This document shows, in pieces, positions 27,982-37,010 of a DNA stretch of 64,000 nt. A program made the translations under genes and the position numbers. Origin of the DNA: Acidimicrobiaceae bacterium (lineage in GTDB: Bacteria > Actinomycetota > Acidimicrobiia > Acidimicrobiales > Aldehydirespiratoraceae); assembly GCA_009837445.1 (NCBI GenBank), contig VXTM01000044.1, forward strand, positions 1 to 64,000, read 5' to 3'. Positions within the stretch are counted from its first letter, which is position 1. Each line of letters opens with the position of its first letter. The notes under the pieces were generated by a model that was not told where the DNA came from, did no database searches, and worked only from the letters and a program-made list of their open reading frames with translations.

Positions 27982-28947
27982 ATGGCAACCCCCAACATCG
28001 ACACGGTGCGAGAAATCTCCGAGCGGCTCTCCAACTGGGGCCGCTGGGGAGACGACGATCAGCGAGGGACCCTCAACTTCACCGAGCCCGAGCATGTGGC
28101 CAGGGCCGCGGCCCTGATCAAGGCAGGCAGGACGATCTCGATGGCGCTCCCCTACGACGATGCGGGGCCCCAGACCGGCTCGGGCCGGTTCAATCCCATC
28201 CACCTGATGATCCGGGACGGCGCCGACGCGGTGGCGGGCACCGCGGTGCGGGACTTCTACGGGGGTGTCGACCGGCACTTCGCCGGCACCGACGACATCA
28301 TCATCATGCCGCTGCAATGCGGCACCCAGTGGGACTCGCTGGGCCACATCGTGTTCGAGAAGCGCATCTACAACGGCTACTCCGCCGACTGGGTGACCAG
28401 CAAGGGCGCGCTGAAGAACTCGGTAAGCCAGGGGGCGGGGGCCATGGCCGGCCGGGGGGTGCTCCTCGATGTGGCCGCGGCCAAGGGGCTGGAGTGGCTC
28501 GAGCCCGGCTACGCCATCAGCGGCGACGACCTCGACGAGGCGGCCGCCTTCGGCGGGGTCTCCGTCGGGCAGGGCGACCACGTGTTCGTGCGCACCGGCG
28601 CCATCACCCAGGTCCGGGCCCGCGGCGCCTGGGCCGACTACGCGGGCGGTGATGCGGCCGGGTTGGGGCTGGCCAGCGCCGACTGGCTCGCCGACAACCG
28701 CATCGCGGCGGTGGCCACCGACACCTGGGGCTTCGAGGTTCGGCCCAACGAGACCCCCGACGTCTACCAGCCGATGCACATCGTCGTCATCGTCCACATG
28801 GGCCTGTGGGTGGGCGAGATCTTCGACCTCGACCCGCTCGCCCGGGACTGCTCGGCCGACGGCACCTACGAGTTCTTCTTCTGCGGCCCTCCGCTGCCCT
28901 TCACCCGGGCGGTCGGCTCGCCGCTCAACCCGATGGCAATCAAGTAG
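27982..28947 (+). CDS. Cyclase family protein (PF04199; kynurenine formamidase/isatin hydrolase superfamily)
   Basis: 321 residues. WGRWGDDDQRGTLNF at the N-terminus and CGTQWDSLGHI mark the family. The zinc motif HxGTHxD of KynB reads QCGTQWD, so both histidines are Gln, with the Asp and a later His kept. It is a paralogue of the gene at 56038; both end SPLNPxAIK. AAAGGA precedes the ATG. Probable ring or amide hydrolase with a changed metal site. Confidence 0.85.
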   Translation: MATPNIDTVREISERLSNWGRWGDDDQRGTLNFTEPEHVARAAALIKAGRTISMALPYDDAGPQTGSGRFNPIHLMIRDGADAVAGTAVRDFYGGVDRHFAGTDDIIIMPLQCGTQWDSLGHIVFEKRIYNGYSADWVTSKGALKNSVSQGAGAMAGRGVLLDVAAAKGLEWLEPGYAISGDDLDEAAAFGGVSVGQGDHVFVRTGAITQVRARGAWADYAGGDAAGLGLASADWLADNRIAAVATDTWGFEVRPNETPDVYQPMHIVVIVHMGLWVGEIFDLDPLARDCSADGTYEFFFCGPPLPFTRAVGSPLNPMAIK

Positions 28948-29022
28948 CGAGAGTCGGGCTCGCCACCCGGACCGTCCATCGGACCGTCCATCAGACCCGC
29001 TATCGGACCCATTTCTGACATA

Positions 29023-29045
29023 GTCGATCATATAAGATCGACGCC
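29023..29045. promoter_or_regulatory. Shared element, site 3 (degenerate) within a GTCGATC inverted repeat
   Basis: A perfect inverted repeat GTCGATC-ATATAA-GATCGAC lies at 29023-29042. Its ATCATATAA-G-ATCGACGCC core (29027-29045) matches 12 of 18 consensus positions. A second AT patch, TATAAC (29050-29055), sits 8 nt before the ATG at 29064 and looks like the -10 box. Confidence 0.45.
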
Positions 29046-29063
29046 AGCATATAACCTCTCGAC

Positions 29064-29957
29064 ATGGACGCTGTTGTGCACGCTCTGAGGTCGATGCTCT
29101 TCATCCCCGGCGATCGCCACGACCTCATCCCCAAAGCGGTGAAATCAGGCGCGGACGCCGTGATCGTCGACCTCGAGGACGCGGTGGCACCCTCCGAGAA
29201 GCCGAAGGCGCGGGCCGGGCTGGCGGAACTCCCCCACGCCGGGATCCCCCTTTATGTGAGGACCAACGCCCCCAGCACCGAGATGTTCTGGGACGATGTG
29301 GTCGCGGCCGGCCGTGCCGGCGTCGCCGGCCTGGTGATCCCCAAGGCCGAGAGCCCGACGGTGCTGCACGAGCTCGACGGCGCCCTCCGGGCGCTGGAGA
29401 TGTCGTCCGGGTCCGGTGTCGGATCGATTGTCGTGGCCCCGATGATCGAGAGTGCCGTGGGCGTGCGGGCCACCTACGACATGGCCCGCAGCAGCGACCG
29501 GGTGTCCACCGTGCTGTTCGGCAGCGGGGAGCAGGGCGACCTGGTGGCCGATCTCGGGGTGGAGTGGACCCCGGAGGGCACCGGCCTCATGCACGCCCGC
29601 TCCAAGGTGCTGCTCGACGCCCGGGCCGCCGGCCTGGAGCATCCCATGGACGCGGTGTTCATGGACTTCCGGAACCTCGACGCCCTGCGCACCGAGTGCG
29701 AGCTGGCTCGCCGACTCGGATACGGGGGCAAGGTCGGGATCCACCCCGCGCAGATCCCGGTCATCAACGATGTGTTCACCCCGTCGGAGCAGCAGGTCGC
29801 CCACAGCCGCCGCATCATCGACGAGTTCGAGGGGGCCCTGGCCGACGGGCGGGCCTCGATCGCGGTGGACGGCAGGATGGTGGACTACGCGGTGGCCCGG
29901 GTGGCCCGCACCGTTCTGGCCCGAGCCGAGCTAGCGGCCCGGGCCGCTGACCGCTAG
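29064..29957 (+). CDS. HpcH/HpaI aldolase/citrate lyase beta-like (CitE-like) protein
   Basis: A 297-residue TIM-barrel lyase. RSMLFIPGDRHDLIPKAVK, VIVDLEDAVAPSEK, APMIESAVGVR and LFGSGEQGDLVADLG carry the CitE substrate and Mg ligands. Standalone CitE-like proteins act as malyl- or citramalyl-CoA lyases or thioesterases. There is no ribosome site before the ATG, and a TATAAC box ends 8 nt upstream, so the mRNA may be leaderless. It starts a three-gene plus-strand operon with a Gfo dehydrogenase and a CoA-transferase. Confidence 0.88.
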   Translation: MDAVVHALRSMLFIPGDRHDLIPKAVKSGADAVIVDLEDAVAPSEKPKARAGLAELPHAGIPLYVRTNAPSTEMFWDDVVAAGRAGVAGLVIPKAESPTVLHELDGALRALEMSSGSGVGSIVVAPMIESAVGVRATYDMARSSDRVSTVLFGSGEQGDLVADLGVEWTPEGTGLMHARSKVLLDARAAGLEHPMDAVFMDFRNLDALRTECELARRLGYGGKVGIHPAQIPVINDVFTPSEQQVAHSRRIIDEFEGALADGRASIAVDGRMVDYAVARVARTVLARAELAARAADR

Positions 29958-29981
29958 AAGCCGAGCAGACGGGGAGCGTTC

Positions 29982-31079
29982 ATGACACGCAGCCGCTACA
30001 TCGCAGACGGGGTCGGGGTAGCCGTGATCGGCGCCGGATCCATCGGCACTCTTAGGGCCCAGATCGCCCATCGCCACCCCTGCGTGGACTTCCTCGCAGT
30101 GTGCGACGTGATCGGCGAGAAGGCACAGACCCTGGCCGAGGCCTGCGGCGCCGACGCCTGGTCCACCGACGCGGCCGAGCTGATCGCCCGTCCGGAGGTC
30201 GACGCGGTGATCGTGGCCTCCACCGAGGACGCCCACTTCGACCCGGCCATGGGCTCGATCCTGGCCCGCAAGCCGGCGCTGGTGGAGAAGCCGCTGACGA
30301 TCCTGCCCGACGAGGCCGAGAAGCTGCTGGCCGCGTCCGACGAGTACCGCGTGGCGCTGTACACCGGGTTCACCCAGCGCTTCCGCCGCCGCTACCTGGC
30401 CATCAAGGAGCACGTTCTGCGGGGCCATGTGGGCCAGGTCACCAGCGCCAAAGCGACCATCTACCTGACCGAGGCCGTGGCTCGCTCGGTCATCTCGCGG
30501 GCCGGCACGACCACACCCTCGATCAACACCATGACCTACCTGTTCGACCTGCTGTTCTGGTATCTCGACGGCCCGCTGCCGGCGTCGGCCTACGCCGCCT
30601 CCTCGCGGGGCAGGATCCACGACGACTACGCCGCCCCCGACGCCACCTGGAGCGTGCTCACCTTCGATGACGGGATGGTCGCCAACCTCGGCGTGAGCTG
30701 GGAGCTGCCCGAGTTCTGGCCCGCCTACGTGGCGTCGATGGACTTCGAGCTGTTCGGCCGCGACGGCACGATCAGCGTCAAGGACGACCACCGCGACGTG
30801 CTGATGGCCAGCCGGGTGCCGGTGCCCGCCCCCTACACGCCCGACGTGAGCATGAACGTCGCCCTGCTCGGCTCGTACATGCCCGGAGACTGGGCCCTCG
30901 GGGAGCACTTCGGAGCGATGCAGGAGGAGACCCACGCCTTCATCAACAGCGTGGGCCAACAGCGCCGGGACCCGATCCTCGCTACCGGGGAGGAGGGGCT
31001 GAACGTGCTGATGGTGTCGCGGGCCGTGGACGCCGCCGCCCTCACGGGAGAAGTCGTGCCCATCACCTGGGGCCGGTAG
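29982..31079 (+). CDS. Gfo/Idh/MocA family oxidoreductase
   Basis: 365 residues. Rossmann motif VIGAGSIGTLRAQIA, then ALVEKPLTI. It shares DDHRDVLMASR and STEDAHFDP-like segments with the gene at 41284, so the two are recent paralogues. GGGGAG precedes the ATG. It follows the CitE-like gene by 24 nt. NAD(P)-dependent oxidation of a hydroxyacid or polyol is the family activity; the substrate is unknown. Confidence 0.88.
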   Translation: MTRSRYIADGVGVAVIGAGSIGTLRAQIAHRHPCVDFLAVCDVIGEKAQTLAEACGADAWSTDAAELIARPEVDAVIVASTEDAHFDPAMGSILARKPALVEKPLTILPDEAEKLLAASDEYRVALYTGFTQRFRRRYLAIKEHVLRGHVGQVTSAKATIYLTEAVARSVISRAGTTTPSINTMTYLFDLLFWYLDGPLPASAYAASSRGRIHDDYAAPDATWSVLTFDDGMVANLGVSWELPEFWPAYVASMDFELFGRDGTISVKDDHRDVLMASRVPVPAPYTPDVSMNVALLGSYMPGDWALGEHFGAMQEETHAFINSVGQQRRDPILATGEEGLNVLMVSRAVDAAALTGEVVPITWGR

Positions 31080-31095
31080 CGCAGCCGTGGGAGCC

Positions 31096-32298
31096 ATGCT
31101 GGAGGGCGTCACCGTCCTGGAGCTGGGCCAAGTCATCGCGGGCACGTTCGGCGGAACCATCCTCGCCGACATGGGCGCCGAGGTGATCAAGGTCGAGCCC
31201 CACCGGGGCGACACCGCCCGCAACCCGAACATCGCGCCGCTGCGGGGCGAGAGCGCCATCCACCTGTTCATGAACCGGGGCAAGCGCAGCGTGGTGCTCG
31301 ACCTCAAGAGCGACCGGGGCCTGGAGCTGTTCTACCGGCTGGTGGAGACCGCCGACGTGGTGATCGACAACTTCCGGCCCGGCGTGATGGATCGGCTCGG
31401 CATCGATCACGACTCCCTGAAGGCCCGCAACCCCGACATCATCACGGCCACCGTCACCGGCTTCGGCGAGACGGGGCCCCTGCGGGACAAGGCCGCCTTC
31501 GACCTCGTCATCCAGGCCTACAGCGGCCACATGGACTACACCGGGGAGCCCGACGGTCCCCCGGCCCGGGTGGGCACGCCGCTGGCCGACCTGGCCGGCG
31601 GCATCTACGCCTGCATCTCGATCCTGGGCGCGCTCTGCGGGCGCGAGCTTCACGGCTCCGGCCGCCACGCCGACGTGTCCATGCTCGACTCGCTGGTGTC
31701 GCTGCTGGCCTACGACGGCCTCGACTACCTGAACTCCGGGCGGGTGGCCACCCGCCAGGGCACCGCCCACAGCCACATGGTCCCCTGGCAGGCGTTCACC
31801 ACCCGCGACGGCCATGTGGTGGTGGTGGCCCGCGACGAGAAGTTCTGGCGCAACCTCTGCCAGGCCATCGACCGCCGGGACCTGATCGACGATCCCCGCA
31901 GCCGCGACAACGCCGCCCGGGTGGCCAACCGAGAATTCGTGGTGGGTGAGCTCGAAGCCGTGTTCGCCCGTATGACCAGCGCCGAGCTGACCGAGTTGCT
32001 CGACGGCTACGACATCCCCTCATCCCCGGTCAACGACATGGCCGCGGTGCTGGCCGACGACCACGTGATCGCCCGAGGCATGGTCCGCACCTACCACCAC
32101 CCCACCCTGGGCGAGGTCCGCTACCAGCCCAGCCCCATGAAGCTCAGCGGCTGGCAGCAGCCCGACCGCCACGCCCCCATGCTGGGCGAGGACACCGAGT
32201 CCGTCCTGTCGGAGCGCCTCGGCCTCGGCGGCGATGCGATCGCCGCCCTGGCTGCCGAAGGCGTGATCGGGGTGCTCGACCCCCTCCCCGACCGCTAG
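31096..32298 (+). CDS. Family III CoA-transferase (CaiB/BaiF)
   Basis: 400 residues from the ATG at 31096; GTG 31087 is an alternative. GQVIAGTFGGTILADMGAEV and the catalytic Asp in HADVSMLDSL identify the formyl-CoA transferase fold. It moves CoA between carboxylic acids, activating a substrate without ATP. It ends the CitE/Gfo operon, and its last 4 nt overlap the end of the opposing TauD gene. Two further family III genes lie at 35758 and 53901. Confidence 0.92.
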   Translation: MLEGVTVLELGQVIAGTFGGTILADMGAEVIKVEPHRGDTARNPNIAPLRGESAIHLFMNRGKRSVVLDLKSDRGLELFYRLVETADVVIDNFRPGVMDRLGIDHDSLKARNPDIITATVTGFGETGPLRDKAAFDLVIQAYSGHMDYTGEPDGPPARVGTPLADLAGGIYACISILGALCGRELHGSGRHADVSMLDSLVSLLAYDGLDYLNSGRVATRQGTAHSHMVPWQAFTTRDGHVVVVARDEKFWRNLCQAIDRRDLIDDPRSRDNAARVANREFVVGELEAVFARMTSAELTELLDGYDIPSSPVNDMAAVLADDHVIARGMVRTYHHPTLGEVRYQPSPMKLSGWQQPDRHAPMLGEDTESVLSERLGLGGDAIAALAAEGVIGVLDPLPDR

Positions 32299-33359
32299 AC
32301 CCCTCCACGAACCGGGATCCCGCCGGCGTCCACGAGCTTGAGGCGCTCGTGCAGCGGCGGCGCCACCGGGCGGCGCCGCTCGGGCGGGTAGGAGATCCAC
32401 AGCCGTAGGAGGTGGCGCTTGCGCTCCGGCTCGGGGTAGTCCTCGAAGGCGTCGCGGGCGTGCAGCGTGACGTGGTTGTTCAGCAGCTGGATGTCGCCCT
32501 CCTCGAAGTCCATGGCGAGCTGCATCTCCGGTCGGTTGGCCACCTCCTGCGCGTAGTGGAGGGCCTCGTCCTGCTCGGGGGTGATGGCGTGCTCGGCGCC
32601 GTGACGGGCGGCGCTGTGGAAGTAGGCGATGGTGGTGAAGCGCGAGGTCACCTTGCCGTCGCACTCGCTGAACATAGGGAGCCGGTACCACGGTGCCGTG
32701 CCAGCGGGCTCCTCGTCGCGCCAGTCCAGCGTGAAAGGCTGATACAGCACCTCAAGAAGGTCGGGACGCTCGTCGAGAATCACATCGTGGATGGCGGTGG
32801 CGCTGACGATCCGGCTGGTGCCGCCGGCGCGGGCAGTGCGCAGGCACAGCAACCCCAGCACGTCCACCGGCAGCTTGTCGGCGTGGAAGTCCAGCCTTCC
32901 CCGGGTCTGGTAGGAGCGCACCGAGGGGTCCTCGATCGACTTGCCCTCGTCACGCACATGGCCGATCAGGTCGCCGCGTGCGTTCTGCGACACCGGCCGG
33001 CCGAGTTGCACACCGAGTCCCCAGTAGACGAGCTCGCACTCGGCGTCGGTCAGGTCCCGGCGAGGCAGGCCGCGGATCAGCTGCACGCCGCAGCCGTGGT
33101 CCAACTCGTCTGCGGCCTCTTGCAGGAACGCAGCCACCGCCGGGACCTTGAAGTCCTCCCGGCCGAAGGGGACTCCCAGCTTGCGGTCCACGGCCCGGGC
33201 CAGCGCCGCCTCAATCTCATCCAGCTCGGCCGCGCCCAGATGACGGATCCAGCCCGGATCGTCAGCGAGGTCCGCACCCCGCCAAGCGCTGGCGTCGGCC
33301 ACCGGCGCCCGCCCCGGCACGCCGGCCGGTTCGCGGGTTGTGCAAGCGGCGTCGTTCAT
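32295..33359 (-). CDS. TauD/TfdA family Fe(II)/2-oxoglutarate-dependent dioxygenase
   Basis: 354 residues. The facial triad is His159-Ala-Asp161 (DFHADK) plus His300 (NNHVTLHARDAF). Arg near 319 (RHLLRLW) would bind 2-oxoglutarate. It resembles the TauD-domain hydroxylases that act on small acids rather than TauD itself. GAAAGGT precedes the ATG. Divergent from the enolase-superfamily gene at 33463 with a strong shared element between them. Confidence 0.9.
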   Translation of the reverse strand: MNDAACTTREPAGVPGRAPVADASAWRGADLADDPGWIRHLGAAELDEIEAALARAVDRKLGVPFGREDFKVPAVAAFLQEAADELDHGCGVQLIRGLPRRDLTDAECELVYWGLGVQLGRPVSQNARGDLIGHVRDEGKSIEDPSVRSYQTRGRLDFHADKLPVDVLGLLCLRTARAGGTSRIVSATAIHDVILDERPDLLEVLYQPFTLDWRDEEPAGTAPWYRLPMFSECDGKVTSRFTTIAYFHSAARHGAEHAITPEQDEALHYAQEVANRPEMQLAMDFEEGDIQLLNNHVTLHARDAFEDYPEPERKRHLLRLWISYPPERRRPVAPPLHERLKLVDAGGIPVRGGV

Positions 33360-33417
33360 CGTGGGTGGACCTTTCGCTCACCGCCGAGCCGCTCGTAGAC
33401 CGGCCCGCGATCGCCTG

Positions 33418-33436
33418 ATCCTATATTTTGCACGAT
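33418..33436. promoter_or_regulatory. Shared 19-bp element, site 4
   Basis: ATCCTATAT-T-TTGCACGAT; 15 of 18 consensus positions, with a perfect right half. It is centred between the TauD gene (minus, start 33359) and the enolase-superfamily gene (plus, 33463). TATATT inside it can serve as the plus-strand -10. Confidence 0.65.
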
Positions 33437-33462
33437 AGACGTGCGTGGGGAGGTAGCGGAGC

Positions 33463-34569
33463 TTGCAGATCGAGCGCCTTGAGGCGATACCGGTCGAACT
33501 GCCGCTCATGCGACCCCTGAAGATGGCGGTGGCCACCGTCGACGCCCGGACCTGCATCATCGCCCGGGTGACTACCGACGACGGCGTTGTCGATATCGGC
33601 GAGAGCGTGGTGGCCCGGTACTTCACCGGCGAGAGCCTGGCCTCGGCCAGTGACCTCATCGGTGGCGTGCTGGCCGGGGCGCTGGCAGGCCGCGATCCCC
33701 GCGATCTCATCGCGCTGCGGACCCTGATGGCCCGGGTCACCGTGGGCAACAACGCCGCCCGGGCCGCAGTGGAGATGGCCCTGCACGACGTCGTGGCCCA
33801 GGCCGCGGGCGTTCCCCTCTACGAGTTCTACGGCGGCCGCCGCCGGCCTTCGGTGCCCACCATCTGGCATGTGAGCGGGGGCACGCCCGCCTCACTGGCG
33901 ACCGAGGCGGCCGAGGCGGCCTCGGAGGGCTTCCCCTTGGTGAAGATCAAGGTGGGCTCAGCCGATGTGGACCACGACATTGCCGCCACCCTGGCGGTGC
34001 GGGACGCGGTCGGCCCCGGTGTCGAACTACTGCCCGACGCCAATCAGGGATGGGACCACGATCAAGCCATGCGATACCTGCAGGCCGTGGCCGGGGCCAG
34101 CCCCGGCTTCGTGGAGCAGCCACTGCCCCGGTGGGACCTCATGGGAATGGCCCGCCTGAACGCGGCCAGCCCGGTGACGGTGGCCGCCGACGAGGGCGTG
34201 TTCGACGCCGACGGGTTGCGCACCGCCCTGGCTGTGGGCGCGGTCGGTGCGGTGGTGGCCAAGCTCATGAAGGCGGCCGGACCGCTCGGAGTGCGCGAGG
34301 TCTTCTCGGTGGCCGACGAGGCCGGGATCGGAGTGCACTTCGCAGGCATGGCCGGACAGACCAGCATCGGCGCGGCCCACGCCGCCCACTTGGCTATCGC
34401 CGTGCCCAACCTGCGCTTCGGATCGGGCATCTCGCCCCACTACATCACCGACGACGTGGTCACCGAGCGGTTCCTTCCCGTCGCAGGTCACCTGTACCCC
34501 TCCGATGAGCCGGGGCTGGGGGTCAGGATCGACGAGGAGGCCCTCAGCCGCTACCGGACCGACCGGTAG
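33463..34569 (+). CDS. Enolase superfamily enzyme (mandelate racemase/muconate cycloisomerase, MLE-type)
   Basis: 368 residues from TTG 33463 (GGGAGGT site). Lys161-x-Lys163 (VKIKVG), metal ligands Asp192 (PDANQGW), Glu218 (FVEQP) and Asp243 (AADEG), and the C-terminal Lys267 (VAKLMK) complete the muconate-cycloisomerase subgroup. It abstracts an alpha proton from a carboxylate: dehydration, racemisation or cycloisomerisation. It shares a promoter gap with the TauD oxygenase. Confidence 0.9.
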   Translation: MQIERLEAIPVELPLMRPLKMAVATVDARTCIIARVTTDDGVVDIGESVVARYFTGESLASASDLIGGVLAGALAGRDPRDLIALRTLMARVTVGNNAARAAVEMALHDVVAQAAGVPLYEFYGGRRRPSVPTIWHVSGGTPASLATEAAEAASEGFPLVKIKVGSADVDHDIAATLAVRDAVGPGVELLPDANQGWDHDQAMRYLQAVAGASPGFVEQPLPRWDLMGMARLNAASPVTVAADEGVFDADGLRTALAVGAVGAVVAKLMKAAGPLGVREVFSVADEAGIGVHFAGMAGQTSIGAAHAAHLAIAVPNLRFGSGISPHYITDDVVTERFLPVAGHLYPSDEPGLGVRIDEEALSRYRTDR

Positions 34570-34608
34570 CCGCGGTGCCGTAGCGTCGCGCGGGGTCCGC
34601 TCGCCCTC

Positions 34609-35694
34609 TCAGACTCCGATCCCGAACAGGCGGGCTGCGTTGGCTCCCAGGATCCGGGTGCGGGACTGCTCGGTGAGCCGGGCCTCGGCCAGGAAGGCCA
34701 TGGGGTCGGTGGGACCCATGTCGAAGGGATAGTCGGTCCCGAGCAGGACCTGGGTGTCGCCGAAGGTCTCCACCAGGTACTCGACCATTCCCGGCTCGAA
34801 CACCGTGGTGTCGAAGTGCAGCTTGCGCAGGTACTCGCTGGGCTTGCGGTCGATGTGGCGGCGCAGTTCGGGGCGCACGCCGTAGGCGTGGTCGGTGCGG
34901 GCGAAGTAGTAGGGCAGGTAGCCGCCGCCGTGGACCACCACCATCTGGAGTTCGGGGTGGCGCTGCCACACCCCGCCCAGGATCATGCGGGACACCGCCA
35001 GCGTGGACGCCAGCGGCATGCACACCACGTTGACCAGGTAGTAGTCGTCCATCCGCTGGCCGTGGGTGAACCCCTGGGGATGCATGATCACGGTCATGCC
35101 CAGTTCGACGGCACTCTCCCACACCGGGTCGTAGCGGCGGTCGTCCAGGTCTCCGCCGTTCACGTCGGCGTTGATCTCGAAGCCGCCCATGCCGAAGTCC
35201 CGGCGGGCCTCGACCATCACCTCGACGGCCAGCTCGGGATGGTCCATGGGCAGGTTGGCTACCGCCGCGAACCTCTCCGGGTACTGGGCCACGACCTCGG
35301 CGAGGCGCTCATGTTGGAGGCGGCAGGCCTTGACCGCATGCTCGGCGTCCAGCCAGTAGAAGTACTCGCCGGGCGTGACCGACAGGATCTGCATGTCGAT
35401 GCCCTGCTTGTCCATGTCCTCGATTCGGGCCTCGGCCTGCTCGAACCTGGCCACCATTTCGGGCTGGCTGCGCAGCTCCCGGTTGTAGCGGAGGCTCTCG
35501 GGCGGCGAGAAGAACGAACGCGGGTCCATCTCGGGCGAGAAGTGCGGCTTGGCCAGTGCCGAAGCCGCGGGTATGGACAGGTGGGAGTGCACGTCGATGC
35601 ACAGGCACGGCGGCTTGGGCGCGGCCGAACTCTCCCATCTGGGCCCCAGCTCAGGCCACCACTCGGCCGGCGCTTCGGATTCGGCTGCGGTCAT
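34609..35694 (-). CDS. Amidohydrolase family protein (ACMSD/decarboxylase type)
   Basis: 361 residues. CIDVHSHLS (HxH), MHPQGF, VVHGGGYLPYYFARTDH and GTDYPFDMG give the metal site. It is a paralogue of 16540 and 40257. AAGGAG precedes the ATG at 35694. It is the last of a three-gene minus operon (enoyl-CoA hydratase 37880, CoA-transferase 36960, this gene), hinting at decarboxylation or hydrolysis of a CoA-pathway acid. Confidence 0.88.
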   Translation of the reverse strand: MTAAESEAPAEWWPELGPRWESSAAPKPPCLCIDVHSHLSIPAASALAKPHFSPEMDPRSFFSPPESLRYNRELRSQPEMVARFEQAEARIEDMDKQGIDMQILSVTPGEYFYWLDAEHAVKACRLQHERLAEVVAQYPERFAAVANLPMDHPELAVEVMVEARRDFGMGGFEINADVNGGDLDDRRYDPVWESAVELGMTVIMHPQGFTHGQRMDDYYLVNVVCMPLASTLAVSRMILGGVWQRHPELQMVVVHGGGYLPYYFARTDHAYGVRPELRRHIDRKPSEYLRKLHFDTTVFEPGMVEYLVETFGDTQVLLGTDYPFDMGPTDPMAFLAEARLTEQSRTRILGANAARLFGIGV

Positions 35695-35757
35695 GGCGAC
35701 TCCTTGATGGTCGTGCCGGCCCGCGGCTGCGGGCGGCGCCGGTCGGGCTCTGGGAGG

Positions 35758-36960
35758 TCACTCGACGGTGGTGACCCCGGCGGCCACCAGCTCCGAGATC
35801 GCGGCAGCGTCGAGGCCCAACTCGCCCGCCAGCACCTCGCGGCTGTGCTGGCCCAGCGTCGGTGGCGGCCGGCGTATGACCGCGGGCGTGCCGAACATCC
35901 TGAAAGGCACCCCGGTGAGGGCTAACTCGCCTGCCGTGGGGTGCTCGACGGTGGTAACCATGCCCCGAGCCGTCGTCTGCGGCGAGGCCAGCGCCTCGGC
36001 AACCGAGTTGATCGGCACGCAGGGAATGCCCTTGGCCTGAAGGTCGGCGCTCCACTCGGTCCGGGTGCGGGTGACCATACGGTCGCGGATCAGGCCGTCG
36101 AGCAGGTCGCGGTTGGCGACCCGGTCGGCGTTGCGGGCGAAGCGAGGATCCGAGGACCACCCGTCGCAGCCCAGGACTTGAGCGAACCTGGCAAACTGGG
36201 TGTCGTTGCCCACCGTCACCACCAGCTCGCCGTCGGCCGTTGGGTAGGTCCGGTACGGCACGATGTTGGGATGGCCGTTGCCGTAGCGGACCGCCTCGGC
36301 CCCGCTCACCAAGTGGTTGGCGGCGACGTTGGCCAGCATCTGGAGTCCGGTGTCGTGCAACGACAGCTCGATCCGCTGTCCCTTGCCGGTGCGCCCGCGA
36401 GCCGCCAACCCACCCAGCACCGACATGGCGGCCAGCATTCCGGTGCAGACGTCCACGATGGCCACCCCCAGCTTCATCGACTCGCCGTCGGGTTCGCCCG
36501 TGATGGCCATCAGACCGGTCTCGGCCTGCAGGATGAAGTCGTAGCCCGGCATGGCCGCCTTGGGACCGGTGGATCCGTAGCCGGAGATGGTGGCTCGTAC
36601 CGCGGCCGGCGCCTCCGCCGCGTACCACTCGTCGGTAAAGCCCCACCGGTCGAGGGTGCCGATCTTGAAGTTGTCCAGCACAACGTCCGCAACCCGGATG
36701 AGCTCGGCCAGGATCTCCAGGCCCCGAGGTTGACCCAGGTCCAGCGTGAGGCTCCGCTTGTTGCGGTTGACCCCCAGGAAGTAGGCGGCCTCGGTTCCCG
36801 CGAACGGCGGGCCCCAGGCCCGGGTGTCGTCGCCGGAGCCGGGCCGCTCGACCTTGATGACGTCGGCTCCCATGTCGCCGAGCCACATGGCGCACAGCGG
36901 ACCGGCCAGCACCCGGGTGAGGTCCACCACCCGGACACCGTCCAGCGCACCCTCTGGCAT
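35758..36960 (-). CDS. Family III CoA-transferase (CaiB/BaiF)
   Basis: 400 residues. VRVVDLTRVLAGPLCAMWLG, GADVIKVERPGSGDDTR and the catalytic Asp in RIELSLHDTG are typical. It follows the enoyl-CoA hydratase gene by 50 nt and precedes the amidohydrolase. It presumably activates the substrate that the hydratase then handles. Confidence 0.92.
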   Translation of the reverse strand: MPEGALDGVRVVDLTRVLAGPLCAMWLGDMGADVIKVERPGSGDDTRAWGPPFAGTEAAYFLGVNRNKRSLTLDLGQPRGLEILAELIRVADVVLDNFKIGTLDRWGFTDEWYAAEAPAAVRATISGYGSTGPKAAMPGYDFILQAETGLMAITGEPDGESMKLGVAIVDVCTGMLAAMSVLGGLAARGRTGKGQRIELSLHDTGLQMLANVAANHLVSGAEAVRYGNGHPNIVPYRTYPTADGELVVTVGNDTQFARFAQVLGCDGWSSDPRFARNADRVANRDLLDGLIRDRMVTRTRTEWSADLQAKGIPCVPINSVAEALASPQTTARGMVTTVEHPTAGELALTGVPFRMFGTPAVIRRPPPTLGQHSREVLAGELGLDAAAISELVAAGVTTVE

Positions 36961-37010
36961 GGCTCAGCCGTCCTGCTCCGGGTACCGGCAGGCCCGCGCC
37001 GGCATCGCGG